Below, one piece after another: positions 35,703-44,588 of a stretch of DNA of 64,000 nt (the first letter of the stretch is position 1; every line of letters starts with the position of its first letter). This stretch comes from Flavobacterium sp. 1 (GTDB lineage Bacteria; Bacteroidota; Bacteroidia; Flavobacteriales; Flavobacteriaceae). The position numbers and the translations under genes were made by a program. The notes below the pieces were generated by a model. The model was given only the letters and a program-made list of their open reading frames with translations. It was not told the DNA's origin and made no database searches. The stretch lies in assembly GCF_002797935.1 (NCBI RefSeq), contig NZ_PGER01000001.1, positions 2,790,001-2,854,000 of the forward strand. The letters run 5' to 3'.

Positions 35703-35735
35703 CAAAAGTACTGCCAAAATTTATAAAATGTCAAA
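35703..35735 (-). promoter_or_regulatory. Promoter of grpE-dnaJ
   Basis: On the minus strand: TTTG (35735-35732), 21-nt spacer, TACTTTTG (35710-35703). This fits the Bacteroidota housekeeping consensus TTTG-N(17-23)-TAnnTTTG and lies 26 bp before the chosen ATG. Confidence 0.75.
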
Positions 35736-35940
35736 TTGTCACTTTTTTTAAAAAATAAAAAAATTTGTTCACAAAGTTCAAGAATCTGATCAAAAAAATT
35801 AATATAATTTTAAGACTATTACGATATAGTTTATTTAAATTTGTGGCAGATTTTTATTCTAGCCCCAAAGGATACAACTCAAAAATTCGAATTTAAGGTT
35901 GTTTTCTGTTTATAATTATTAATTCACCATGCCTTATATC

Positions 35941-35979
35941 AAAAAAGCTTCGTTTTAAGATAACGAAGCTTTTTTTTTT
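35941..35979. terminator. Terminator of the DUF4442 gene
   Basis: AAAAAAGCTTCGTT (35941-35954) pairs with AACGAAGCTTTTTT (35962-35975) with a T tract on both strands. It lies 13 bp beyond the DUF4442 stop. Confidence 0.8.
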
Positions 35980-35991
35980 GCAAAACAGAAC

Positions 35992-36444
35992 TTATTTCAA
36001 TCGAATGCTCCATTCAAAATCCATTTCAGAAACCTGCACTCCATCTTCATTAGTACCAATAGATTTCATCCAAAACGTTTGGCCTTCACCATTAGCAATC
36101 GTCTTTTTAATGGCTTCTTCAATTAAATGTCCATCCCTGCAGACAAAAGTGATTCTGCCTGTAGCTTTCTTGGAATAATTTGATTTATTATTAGCGACCA
36201 GCATCGATATTTTTTGACCGCTATTTTGGATTTTATCAATCACCATTGCGCCAGTGGTCATCTCAGCAGCCATTGCCTGCACGGCAAAATACATGGAATT
36301 AAAAGGATTTTGGTTAATCCATCTGTGTTTTACAGTCACCACGCATTGGTCTTTATCAATAGATTTCACTCGTACTCCACAGATAAATGCTGAAGGCAAT
36401 TTAAAAAGTATAAACCTGTTCAATTTTGATACTGTTAATCCCAT
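35992..36444 (-). CDS. DUF4442 hotdog-fold protein (thioesterase-like)
   Basis: 150 residues. HRWINQNPFNSMYFAVQAMAAEMTTGAMV matches the hotdog helix and turn of DUF4442, a relative of acyl-CoA thioesterases of the PaaI/YiiD type. No proven substrate. Freestanding and terminated both ways. Confidence 0.78.
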   Translation of the reverse strand: MGLTVSKLNRFILFKLPSAFICGVRVKSIDKDQCVVTVKHRWINQNPFNSMYFAVQAMAAEMTTGAMVIDKIQNSGQKISMLVANNKSNYSKKATGRITFVCRDGHLIEEAIKKTIANGEGQTFWMKSIGTNEDGVQVSEMDFEWSIRLK

Positions 36445-36913
36445 AGTCTTTTTTTTTTGCTAAAATACAAAAAATACTATGCGTACATATAAAAAAGAAA
36501 GGTTTTAAACTTTGGGAGTGCCATTAAGTTAAGAGATTTTTGATTGAAGATTAACGATTCATGATTTAAGATTTGGTATTAGTAAATAAAAATTTGTCAG
36601 TTTTGAAGGTTTAGGAGTTCCGCCATCAAAAATCTGCCATCAAATTTATCGTCTTTCCTTAACTTAATGGTATTAGGCTTCTATCCTTCACGCAAAAAAA
36701 CAAAAATCATTAAATGAGACAATTTGTATTCATAAAGCTTTTATGTAAGTATTAAGTTTCAAAATACACTATATTTGTTAATATTATGTTAACATACACT
36801 ACTATGCGATACAATATACTATCCTTTAGACATATATTTGCATAAGAAATTACTAGGTAAGTCATTTAGTTGATTTCTGAAATCAATCATCAATCAAAAA
36901 ACGAAATCAAATC
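36445..36913 (+). promoter_or_regulatory. Gene-free leader region of the DUF4870-PspC cluster
   Basis: 469 bp. Two -7 boxes, TATATTTG at 36770-36777 and at 36833-36840, suggest two start points before the DUF4870 gene. A degenerate run of 'gattttTGATTGAAGATT'-type sequence lies at 36535-36575. The leader ends with the 21-nt repeat at 36881-36901. Confidence 0.45.
36881..36901 (+). repeat. 21-nt leader repeat, copy 1
   Basis: Begins AATCAATCATCAATC and runs to an A6 tract, 12 nt before the DUF4870 ATG. An identical copy lies at 37450-37470 before the PadR gene. Confidence 0.6.
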
Positions 36914-37369
36914 ATGGAAACTTCAACCGAAAAAAAAATTGCTGCACTTACACACTTAAGTACATTTACTCAATATATCATCCCGTTTGGGAATTATATT
37001 TTTCCGATAATTCTTTGGACTTCAAAGAAAGACGAATCAGAATTTGTAGATCATAATGGCAAACAGGTACTGAACTTTCAATTGAGTATTTTAATTTACT
37101 CGTTGGTTTTGGCAATGATCGCTATTCCAGTGTTTTTATACACTGTTTTGAAAAACATCTCATTCAATGATTTAATGCACAATGAAGATATTATTTTTGA
37201 ACATTTTGATTACGGAAACAGCATCGGAATGTTGACAGTAGGCGCTCTGGCACTTTTTGGATTTGCCTGTATAAAGGTTGCTGAATTCTTTTTAATCATT
37301 TATGCTTCGGTAAAAGCTTCAAATGGAGAAGAATACAATTATCCGCTGACAATACCTTTTCTTAAATAA
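36914..37369 (+). CDS. DUF4870 small membrane protein
   Basis: 151 residues, three membrane helices; KKIAALTHLSTFTQYIIPFGNYIFPIILWTSKKDESEFVDHNGKQVLNFQ is the hallmark of DUF4870 (Tic20-like fold). Function unknown, but the family accompanies PadR/PspC clusters. First gene of the cluster. Confidence 0.82.
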   Translation: METSTEKKIAALTHLSTFTQYIIPFGNYIFPIILWTSKKDESEFVDHNGKQVLNFQLSILIYSLVLAMIAIPVFLYTVLKNISFNDLMHNEDIIFEHFDYGNSIGMLTVGALALFGFACIKVAEFFLIIYASVKASNGEEYNYPLTIPFLK

Positions 37370-37449
37370 AACAGAAACGGTTATTTTACAATAGTACTAT
37401 CAAAAGCTAATCACTAATTACTATTACTATTTACCAATAACTAAATAAT

Positions 37450-37470
37450 AATCAATCATCAATCAAAAAA
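37450..37470 (+). repeat. 21-nt leader repeat, copy 2
   Basis: Identical to the 36881-36901 copy. It lies 46 nt before the PadR ATG in a 146-bp leader rich in 'aatcaa' words. Confidence 0.6.
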
Positions 37471-37515
37471 TGAACAAATTAATCAACAAATCAAATCAAC
37501 TCAAATTTAAAAATT

Positions 37516-37845
37516 ATGAACATTGAAAACACAAAAGCCCAGATGCGTAAAGGTGTTCTTGAGTTTTGTATCTTATCAGTATTAAAAGAGAAAGACGCTT
37601 ATACCTCAGAAATATTAGACACTTTGAAAAACGCTAAATTATTGGTCGTAGAGGGAACCATTTATCCGTTATTAACTAGATTAAAAAACGACGGACTGCT
37701 CAACTATCGTTGGGAAGAATCCACCTCCGGACCGCCACGAAAATACTACGGTTTGACCGAAATTGGACAAACTTTTCTGAAAGAACTGGATAGCACTTGG
37801 ACAGAATTGTCTAATGCCGTAAATTTGATAACCAACCAAAAATAA
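37516..37845 (+). CDS. PadR-family transcriptional regulator
   Basis: 109 residues: MRKGVLEFCILSVLKEKDAYTSEILDTLKNAKLLVVEGTIYPLLTRLKNDGLLNYRWEESTSGPPRKYYGLTEIG is the PadR winged helix. Such repressors release DNA when they bind a small molecule. It lies 5 bp before the PspC gene and probably controls the cluster. Confidence 0.9.
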   Translation: MNIENTKAQMRKGVLEFCILSVLKEKDAYTSEILDTLKNAKLLVVEGTIYPLLTRLKNDGLLNYRWEESTSGPPRKYYGLTEIGQTFLKELDSTWTELSNAVNLITNQK

Positions 37846-37850
37846 TAGTC

Positions 37851-39572
37851 ATGAACAAAACTGTAAATATAAATTTAGGTGGAATGTTCTTCCATATTGA
37901 CGAAGATGCATACCAAAAGTTAACCCGTTATTTTGATGCTATAAAACGATCGCTGTCAAAATCATCCGGACAAGAAGAAATCATCAAGGATATCGAAATG
38001 AGAGTTTCGGAATTATTGACAGAAAAACAAAAAACAGAGAAACACGTAGTTACAATTAGAGAAGTTGACGAAGTTATTGCTGTTATGGGACAGCCAGAAG
38101 ATTATATTATTGAAGAAGATGGTCCATCGAATAATACAACAAATGATTATTCAGCTCCAAGAACTACAAAAAAGTTATACCGTGATAAAGAAAACGGAAT
38201 GATTGGCGGTGTTTGTACTGGTTTAGGTCACTATTTTGGGGTTGACGCAGTTTGGATAAAACTAATACTTCTAATATTATTTATTTTTTATGGCGTTGGA
38301 TTTTGGGCTTACATTATTCTTTGGATAGTAACTCCAGAAGCAATAACAACAACAGAAAAACTGGAAATGACAGGAGAACCTGTTACTATTTCGAACATTG
38401 AGAAAAAAGTTCGTGAAGAATTTGAAAATGTTTCAGGTAAATTTAAAAATGCAGATTACGACAAATATGGGAATCAAATAAAAACAGGAGCTGAAAAATT
38501 GGGAAACTCATTTAGCGATTTTATCATGACTGTTTTTAAAATTTTCGCTAAATTTCTTGGAGTGATTTTAATAATGGGTGGCTTAACTGTTCTAGTATTG
38601 CTTTTTATTGGAGTATTCACTTTGGGAACAAGCGTTTCAATGGATTTTCCTTGGCAGAGTTTTGTCGAAGCTGGTAATTTTACCGATTATCCAATTTGGT
38701 CTTTTGGCTTATTGATGTTCCTTGCAGTAGGTATTCCGTTCTTTTTTATGACTTTATTGGGTTTCAAATTATTGGCTCCTAATATGAAATCTGTTGGAAA
38801 TATTGCAAAATACACTTTATTGGCACTCTGGCTAATCGCTCTTTCAATTGCTATCTCAATTGGTATAAAACAAGCTACAGCATTTGCAGTAAATGGCAGA
38901 ACGGTTCAAAAAGAAACGATCAACTTTAAACCAACAGATACGCTTTTAGTAAAATTCAAGCACAATGATTATTTTGCTAAAGATGTAGATGACCGACATG
39001 AATTCATGATTACCAAAGATTCATTGAATAATGACATTATTTATTCTAATGATGTAAGTATCAGAATTGAAAAATCGGACGAAAAATATGCATACATTCA
39101 AATCGAAAAGGAAGCAAAAGGCAGATCATTGTCTGAAGCCAAAAAAAGAGCAGATGCAATCAAATACAGCTATAAAATTGTGGGCAATCAATTGATCTTT
39201 GACAATTATTTAATTACTGATTTAAAAAATAAATTCCGTGATCAAGAAATAGAAATCACTTTATTTTTACCTATAGGAACTTTACTAAAAGTAGATGAAT
39301 CTGCGGCACATTATGATCGTACTGACGATGATTTCTTTTATTGGCATCCAGAAGATTCAGACAAAAACGTCTTTAGAGTAGAGGATGAAAAAATAAAATG
39401 TTTGAATTGCCCTGATGATGAAAATGATGAAAGCGACAACAATGAAAATGAAAGCAATATAACTATTAATAAAAATGGAGTTACAATAGAAAGTGATTCG
39501 GTAGTTAAAACAAAAAAGAATTTCAAGGAATTGAAAATCAACAAAGACGGCATTATTATCAAAACAGAATAA
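37851..39572 (+). CDS. PspC-domain membrane protein with accessory domains
   Basis: 573 residues. N-terminal ~100 residues: a cytoplasmic helical stretch (EDAYQKLTRYFDAIKRSLSKSSGQEEIIKDIEMRVSELL). PspC domain at about 107-168 (TTKKLYRDKENGMIGGVCTGLGHYFGVDAVWIKL...). Then several membrane helices (~230-350) and a C-terminal beta-rich, acidic periplasmic tail. PspC is a phage-shock/envelope-stress sensor; role here inferred. Confidence 0.85.
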   Translation: MNKTVNINLGGMFFHIDEDAYQKLTRYFDAIKRSLSKSSGQEEIIKDIEMRVSELLTEKQKTEKHVVTIREVDEVIAVMGQPEDYIIEEDGPSNNTTNDYSAPRTTKKLYRDKENGMIGGVCTGLGHYFGVDAVWIKLILLILFIFYGVGFWAYIILWIVTPEAITTTEKLEMTGEPVTISNIEKKVREEFENVSGKFKNADYDKYGNQIKTGAEKLGNSFSDFIMTVFKIFAKFLGVILIMGGLTVLVLLFIGVFTLGTSVSMDFPWQSFVEAGNFTDYPIWSFGLLMFLAVGIPFFFMTLLGFKLLAPNMKSVGNIAKYTLLALWLIALSIAISIGIKQATAFAVNGRTVQKETINFKPTDTLLVKFKHNDYFAKDVDDRHEFMITKDSLNNDIIYSNDVSIRIEKSDEKYAYIQIEKEAKGRSLSEAKKRADAIKYSYKIVGNQLIFDNYLITDLKNKFRDQEIEITLFLPIGTLLKVDESAAHYDRTDDDFFYWHPEDSDKNVFRVEDEKIKCLNCPDDENDESDNNENESNITINKNGVTIESDSVVKTKKNFKELKINKDGIIIKTE

Positions 39573-39615
39573 ACCGCAGCTAAAGCAATCGAATGTAAAT
39601 TAAAAACCAATAGCC

Positions 39616-40356
39616 ATGATAAAAGTCATCACATTAATTACCAAATTTATTGTTATTACATTAATAGCGCTATTTTTTGGATCTTGCAATCAGTTAGGCG
39701 AACTAGGGTCTATAACTGGAAGCGGTCATGTTACTACCGAAAAAAGAACCGTAACAGGTAATTTTAAAAATGTAGAAGTAAGCAATGCTTTAGATCTAGT
39801 TATCGAGCAATCGGATAAAACAGAAATAATTGTCGAAGCCGATGATAATTTGCAAAAAGAAATCACTACAAAAGTAGAAAATGGAGTGCTTATTATTTCT
39901 TGCAGAATAGGTAACTATATAAATGTTTCTTCCAAAAAAATAACTGTAAAAATGCCTGTTATCGAAGGGCTTGAAGCTTCATCAGCATCAACAATCAATG
40001 GCAGTAACACATTAAAAGGAAGCCGTTTAAATTTAACCTCGTCAAGTGCTGGATCCATTCATGTCACAGCAGAATATGAAAACATTCAATTGACCAGCAG
40101 CAGTGCCAGTAATCAAACCATTAATGGAAAAGCAATCCATTTAGAAACATCCTCTTCCAGCGGTTCGATTTTAAATGCTGGTGAATTATTAGCAAATGAA
40201 GTAGTTGCCCATGCTTCGAGCGGATCATCAACAACTGTTTTGCCTATTGTGAATTTGAAAGCGGAGGCTTCAAGCGGAGGAAGCATCTCTTATAACAAAA
40301 CTCCAAAATCGATTCAAAAAGAGGAGAATTCTGGAGGAAGTGTTCATCAAGAGTAA
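39616..40356 (+). CDS. GIN-domain (DUF2807) lipoprotein
   Basis: 246 residues. Lipoprotein signal (IALFFGSCNQLG). GSGHVTTEKRTVTGNFKNVEVSNALDLVIEQSDKTEI is the start of the putative auto-transporter adhesin head GIN domain, a beta-helix with Ser-rich turns (TSSSAGSIHVTA, TSSSSGSI). Likely anchored at the outer membrane. Follows the PspC gene by 43 bp, so same operon. Confidence 0.82.
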   Translation: MIKVITLITKFIVITLIALFFGSCNQLGELGSITGSGHVTTEKRTVTGNFKNVEVSNALDLVIEQSDKTEIIVEADDNLQKEITTKVENGVLIISCRIGNYINVSSKKITVKMPVIEGLEASSASTINGSNTLKGSRLNLTSSSAGSIHVTAEYENIQLTSSSASNQTINGKAIHLETSSSSGSILNAGELLANEVVAHASSGSSTTVLPIVNLKAEASSGGSISYNKTPKSIQKEENSGGSVHQE

Positions 40357-40375
40357 CATATAAACATTAAAATTC

Positions 40376-40409
40376 AAAAAATCATCCATCAGAAATGGGT
40401 GATTTTTTT
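40376..40409 (+). terminator. Terminator of the PadR-PspC-GIN operon
   Basis: Twelve-bp stem with one G-U pair (AAAATCA-T-CCAT/ATGG-G-TGATTTT) followed by T7. It separates the first GIN gene from the second. Confidence 0.75.
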
Positions 40410-40416
40410 ATATTTG
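40409..40416 (+). promoter_or_regulatory. -7 box of the second GIN gene
   Basis: TATATTTG, directly abutting the terminator, 22 bp before the ATG. The second GIN gene therefore has its own promoter. Confidence 0.6.
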
Positions 40417-40438
40417 CATTCAACCCAAAACGTATAAA

Positions 40439-41272
40439 ATGAAATATTCACATCTTGTTGTTTTTTTCCTATTTACAACAACTCTCGCTATTGGTCAAAA
40501 TAAAGAAAAAATAAAAGGATCTAAGACAGTCGTTGAAAAACCAAAAGAAATTGGTGAATTTACTGCTCTGGAAATTGAAGACAACCTAACTGTTTTCTTG
40601 GAAAAAGGAGCTAAAAATGAAATAAAAATTGAAGCCGATGATAATCTTCAAGAAGCCATCTCTTTTGACATCAAAGAAAAAACACTGCGTATTTACACTA
40701 CCAAAGAAATCAGCAGTTTTAAAAAACTGACCTTAAAAATTAAATACACTAATGATTTAAAATTAGTTACTGCCAAAAATATTTCTATTATAAATGCACT
40801 CGAAGCTGTTCAGCTAGATGATATTACTTTTAAATCATTAGATTTTGCCAAATTATATTTAAACGTAAATTCAAAAAGCTTCAACTTGATTTCGGATGAT
40901 AAATCGAAAGTGGAATTGAATTTAAAAGCCGAAAAATCTAAAATTCAATTAAGCAAAAATGCACAAGTTAAAGCTTTGATTACAACAACAGACCTTGCAT
41001 TTGATATGTACCAAAAAACCACAGCGATAATTGAAGGCGAAAGTACCAATGCCATTATCCGACAAGACAATAACAGTGTATTTACAGGAGTTAACTTTAC
41101 AATACACAACGCCGATGTAACTGCTGAAGCATCTGCAGTCTGCAATTTAAGAGCGGATACGAGTCTTATTGTTGATGCGAATGGTTCGTCTAAAATATAT
41201 TTATTAGGCACGCCAAGAATCGAAGTCCGTAAGTTTTTAGGCGAAGCTCAATTGATTAAAAAAGCGAAATAA
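40439..41272 (+). CDS. Second GIN-domain (DUF2807) secreted protein
   Basis: 277 residues with a signal peptide (FFLFTTTLAIGQ). GEFTALEIEDNLTVFLEKGAKNEIKIEADDNLQEAI resembles the first GIN protein's DLVIEQSDKTEIIVEADDNLQKEI, so the two are distant duplicates. Not a lipoprotein. Likely periplasmic or surface; function unknown. Confidence 0.8.
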   Translation: MKYSHLVVFFLFTTTLAIGQNKEKIKGSKTVVEKPKEIGEFTALEIEDNLTVFLEKGAKNEIKIEADDNLQEAISFDIKEKTLRIYTTKEISSFKKLTLKIKYTNDLKLVTAKNISIINALEAVQLDDITFKSLDFAKLYLNVNSKSFNLISDDKSKVELNLKAEKSKIQLSKNAQVKALITTTDLAFDMYQKTTAIIEGESTNAIIRQDNNSVFTGVNFTIHNADVTAEASAVCNLRADTSLIVDANGSSKIYLLGTPRIEVRKFLGEAQLIKKAK

Positions 41273-41293
41273 TCTCAAACTTTTTTGACCATA

Positions 41294-41328
41294 AAAAAAG
41301 TCCCAACTTAAAAAATTGGGACTTTTTT
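41294..41328. terminator. Terminator between the GIN gene and trxB
   Basis: AAAAAAGTCCCAA (41294-41306) pairs with TTGGGACTTTTTT (41316-41328). It serves converging genes on both strands. Confidence 0.85.
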
Positions 41329-41344
41329 ATTTTAAAGCAAATTT

Positions 41345-42292
41345 TTAATGTTTTGCAGCCAAATATCTTTCAGCATCCAAAGCAGCCATACAGCCTGTTC
41401 CCGCAGCAGTAATTGCCTGACGGTACACATGGTCAGCAGCATCTCCAGCAACAAAAACTCCTTCAACATTCGTTTTTGAAGTTCCTGGTGTATTTATAAT
41501 ATAGCCAGTTTCATCAAGAGTAAGATAATCAGTAAAAATATCGGTATTCGGTTTGTGTCCTATAGCTGCAAAGAAACCTGTAGCAGGAATATCAAAAATA
41601 TCTCCCGTTGTTTTGTTTTTTGCTTTCACGCCTGTAACTACTTGACCGTCTCCTAAAATTTCAACAGTATCGTGGTTCAACAAAATAGAAATATTCTCTG
41701 TTTTACGAACACGAGCTTCCATAATTTTGGATGCTCTAAATTTATCACTGCGGACAAGCATTGTCACTTTCGAACATAATTTAGATAAATAATGCGCTTC
41801 TTCACAAGCTGAATCTCCTGCTCCAACGATAACCACTTCTTGATTTCTATAGAAAAAACCGTCGCATACCGCACAAGCCGAAACGCCTCCACCCATTTTT
41901 AAATAATGCTGTTCAGAATCTAATCCTAAATATTTAGCTGATGCGCCAGTAGAAATAATCACAGTTTCGCAATGCAATTCTATTTTATCGTTAATCCAAA
42001 CTTTGTGGATATCTCCAGAGAAATCAACTTTGGTAGCCCAGCCATCACGGATATCTGCACCAAAACGTTGTGCTTGTTCCTGCAATTGCACCATCATTTC
42101 CGGACCAGTAACTCCATCTACATAACCTGGAAAATTTTCAACTTCATTCGTGGTAGTCAATTGACCCCCTGGCTGCATACCTTGGTATAATACTGGATTC
42201 ATATTAGCTCTAGCAGCATAAATAGCGGCAGTATAACCTGCAGGACCTGAACCTATAATAAGACATTTTATTTTTTCGATTGTATCAGACAT
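41345..42292 (-). CDS. trxB: Thioredoxin-disulfide reductase
   Basis: Passes electrons from NADPH through FAD to thioredoxin. 315 residues: FAD motif GSGPAGYTAAIYAAR (14-28), redox disulfide CAVC (140-143), NADPH motif GAGDSACEEA, and GVFVAGDAADHVYRQAITAAGTG at the C-terminus. A -7 box TACATTTG lies on the minus strand at 42319-42312, 20 bp before the ATG. Confidence 0.95.
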   Translation of the reverse strand: MSDTIEKIKCLIIGSGPAGYTAAIYAARANMNPVLYQGMQPGGQLTTTNEVENFPGYVDGVTGPEMMVQLQEQAQRFGADIRDGWATKVDFSGDIHKVWINDKIELHCETVIISTGASAKYLGLDSEQHYLKMGGGVSACAVCDGFFYRNQEVVIVGAGDSACEEAHYLSKLCSKVTMLVRSDKFRASKIMEARVRKTENISILLNHDTVEILGDGQVVTGVKAKNKTTGDIFDIPATGFFAAIGHKPNTDIFTDYLTLDETGYIINTPGTSKTNVEGVFVAGDAADHVYRQAITAAGTGCMAALDAERYLAAKH

Positions 42293-42400
42293 ATTTTTAT
42301 TTTTTGAGGTACAAATGTAATCTTTATTCTAAAAAATACATACCCAAACAAATCCAAAAAACTGATGCAGAAATAAATTTTATTTATTTTATAATTTTAT

Positions 42401-42430
42401 TTTGAAAAGCAGAAATAAACCTTATATTTG
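42401..42430 (+). promoter_or_regulatory. Promoter of tRNA-Pro
   Basis: TTTG (42401-42404), 18-nt spacer, TATATTTG (42423-42430), 11 bp before the tRNA. A near-ideal Bacteroidota promoter. Confidence 0.8.
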
Positions 42431-42441
42431 CACTCGATTTA

Positions 42442-42516
42442 CGGGGTGTAGCGTAGCTCGGTTATCGCGCCTGCTTTGGGAGCAGGAGGCCGCAGGTTCG
42501 AATCCTGCCACCCCGA
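42442..42516 (+). tRNA. tRNA-Pro (anticodon TGG)
   Basis: 75 nt. The acceptor arms CGGGGTG/CACCCCG pair; D arm, anticodon stem CCTGC/GCAGG with loop TTTGGGA (anticodon TGG), and TTCGAAT T-loop are all present; discriminator A; CCA not encoded. It reads P for CCN codons. A tyrosine recombinase gene starts 300 bp downstream, and tRNA 3' ends are common integration sites. Confidence 0.93.
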
Positions 42517-42540
42517 CAATAACGCCTCTTAAAGGTAGTC

Positions 42541-42575
42541 AAAACCCCTTAAATCCTATGATTTATGGGGTTTTT
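42541..42575 (+). terminator. Terminator of tRNA-Pro
   Basis: AAACCCC(TT)AAATC pairs with GATTTA(T)GGGG followed by T5, 25 bp after the tRNA. The bases up to 42815 hold no other feature beyond AT-rich leader. Confidence 0.75.
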
Positions 42576-42815
42576 CTTTTTATTCAACTCCAAAATATTC
42601 AAGTTATATCAAAGAAAATGGGACCTATTCGGCTACCCCTTTTCTTTTTTTACCTTTAGGTCCCAAAAATATATTTAATATTTTAATAATCAGTCAATTG
42701 TATTCAAATTTTAACATTTGATGCTTCTCGAAGTACGCGTTTTTTTTAACCAAAAATTCGGCAGTATTGGGACCCATTTAATGTGCAAATGATCTGAACA
42801 TTAAATTTTTGAAAT

Positions 42816-44051
42816 ATGAAATCAACAAACACTACATTCGGGGTACTCTTTTACTTAAAGACACAAAAAACTTCTACGCAAGGCAAGGCCCCTATCTGTG
42901 CCAGGGTAACAGTAAATGGCAAACGCACCGAGATTTCGGTAAAGCGTTCGATTAACGCAAATGAATGGGATGAAAAAAAAGGCATGACAAAAGGAAGTCG
43001 TAAAGAGACAGTTGAACTTAACATGTTCCTTAACCAGTTCAAGGCAAAGATCATAAATACGTATCAGCAGATGGTCCTAAGTGACGCTGCGATAGATGGC
43101 CCAGCAATCCGCGATAAGGTATTGGGCGCAGACCACTTGGTACCAACGTTAATATCCCTGATCGAATATCATAATGAGCAACAGGCCTCTAAATTAGCTA
43201 AAGGCACTATGAAAAACTACTATACAACGCAGCGGTATATCGAAAAATTCCTCAGGGAGAAATACTATAGGAATGATATAATCCTTTCACAACTTACTTA
43301 CAAATTTATTTTGGACTTTGAGCACTACCTTTTTAATTATGTTCCTAAGGACCATCAAAAGCAACTTAACAACAACGGTGTCATGAAGCATATCGAAAGA
43401 CTGCGCAAAATGATAAATATGGCTGTTAAATTAGATTGGTTGCCCAAAGATCCCTTCGCAAGCTTTAAAAAACATTTTGACAAAGTGGAGCGAGAGTGTC
43501 TGACCAATAGAGAACTTGCAGATTTAGAAAAGAAACATTTTAGCATAGAACGTCTGAAACATGTAAGGAATATGTTCCTATTCAGCTGTTATACAGGACT
43601 TGCCTATATTGATCTTACCGAACTATCACCACATAATATCATTACCGGCCTTGATGGAGGGCTCTGGATATCCACAAGCAGGGCAAAGACAGATACAGGT
43701 GTTCGTGTACCACTGTTACCACAAGCAACTGAGCTAGTAGAAAAATATCGTGATGATCCACGAGCACAAAATATGGGCACGGTCTTCCCTGTAATTTCAA
43801 ACCAGCGGATGAACGGTTACCTCAAAGAGATTGCTGACCTCTGTGGAATAACCAAGACGCTCACCTTTCATATTGCCAGACATACTTTTGCTACTACTGT
43901 TACCCTCAGCAACGGTGTACCTATTGAAAGTGTATCTAAAATGTTGGGACACACCAGCATCCGTACCACGCAGATCTATGCAAAGGTTTTAGAACAGAAA
44001 CTTAGTGAGGACATGCGAAATCTTGAACAGCGAATATCAGCAAAAATATAG
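42816..44051 (+). CDS. int: Tyrosine recombinase (integrase), CTnDOT-like
   Basis: 411 residues: Arm-binding domain (~1-100, TQKTSTQGKAPICARVTVNGKRTEISVK), SAM-like core-binding domain, catalytic domain. HxxR (HIARHTF), H (LGHTS) and the nucleophile in TTQIYAKV are present. The usual first Arg (TGLR) is replaced by Ala in SCYTGLAYIDL, as in CTnDOT IntDOT-type enzymes, where another residue takes over. Cuts and rejoins DNA at att sites; here next to tRNA-Pro. Confidence 0.92.
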   Translation: MKSTNTTFGVLFYLKTQKTSTQGKAPICARVTVNGKRTEISVKRSINANEWDEKKGMTKGSRKETVELNMFLNQFKAKIINTYQQMVLSDAAIDGPAIRDKVLGADHLVPTLISLIEYHNEQQASKLAKGTMKNYYTTQRYIEKFLREKYYRNDIILSQLTYKFILDFEHYLFNYVPKDHQKQLNNNGVMKHIERLRKMINMAVKLDWLPKDPFASFKKHFDKVERECLTNRELADLEKKHFSIERLKHVRNMFLFSCYTGLAYIDLTELSPHNIITGLDGGLWISTSRAKTDTGVRVPLLPQATELVEKYRDDPRAQNMGTVFPVISNQRMNGYLKEIADLCGITKTLTFHIARHTFATTVTLSNGVPIESVSKMLGHTSIRTTQIYAKVLEQKLSEDMRNLEQRISAKI

Positions 44052-44079
44052 AGACAAAAAACAAAGGGTTTTAATATTT

Positions 44080-44106
44080 AAAGGCGGTGGATAATAACCG
44101 CCTTTT
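44080..44106 (+). terminator. Terminator of the integrase gene
   Basis: AAAGGCGGT pairs with ACCGCCTTTT (8-nt loop), followed by T-rich sequence, 28 bp after the stop. Confidence 0.75.
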
Positions 44107-44309
44107 CTCCTATACTTAGAGATGAACCAAATCATTAATCATTTTTTTCCATCATCATATTTTATTTAATAGGTAAAAGGAAGCCAAAATCGGTCAAAGC
44201 TGCGCAATTTCATTTCACAATAATATAGTGCCATTACTTTGTAACTAACCAATGGAACACCAACAAAAATATAGGTTGCTTGAGGTTATTTAATTTAAAA
44301 ATGTGAAAG

Positions 44310-44588
44310 ATGAATGTAGATCTGATTACAAAGGATGACCTTGAAAGATTTAAAAAAGAGCTATTAGAAGAAATTCGCAGATGCCAATTGTATCCGCGTA
44401 AACCTGGTCAGGAAACACGAGTATGGCTCAAAAGTTTTGAGGTACGTAAATTGCTAGGAATCTCCGCAGGAACCTTACAGAATCTACGGATCAATGGCAC
44501 CCTTCCCTACAACAAGATAGGTGGCTTAATGTACTATCGTTATGAGGATATTCAAAAATTGATGGATGGGGTAAGTAATGTAAAATGA
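44310..44588 (+). CDS. Helix-turn-helix protein, excisionase-like
   Basis: 92 residues: a helical N-terminus, then VWLKSFEVRKLLGISAGTLQNLRINGTLPYNKIGGLMYYRYEDIQKLMD, an MerR-like HTH_17 domain as in excisionases and small mobile-element regulators. Likely a directionality factor or regulator for the integrase. Its last codons overlap the next ATG (ATGA), so the two are translationally coupled. Confidence 0.82.
   Translation: MNVDLITKDDLERFKKELLEEIRRCQLYPRKPGQETRVWLKSFEVRKLLGISAGTLQNLRINGTLPYNKIGGLMYYRYEDIQKLMDGVSNVK

Noticed and set aside
42402..42659. 85-codon ORF over tRNA-Pro
   Set aside because: Overlaps the tRNA and its terminator; no protein features.
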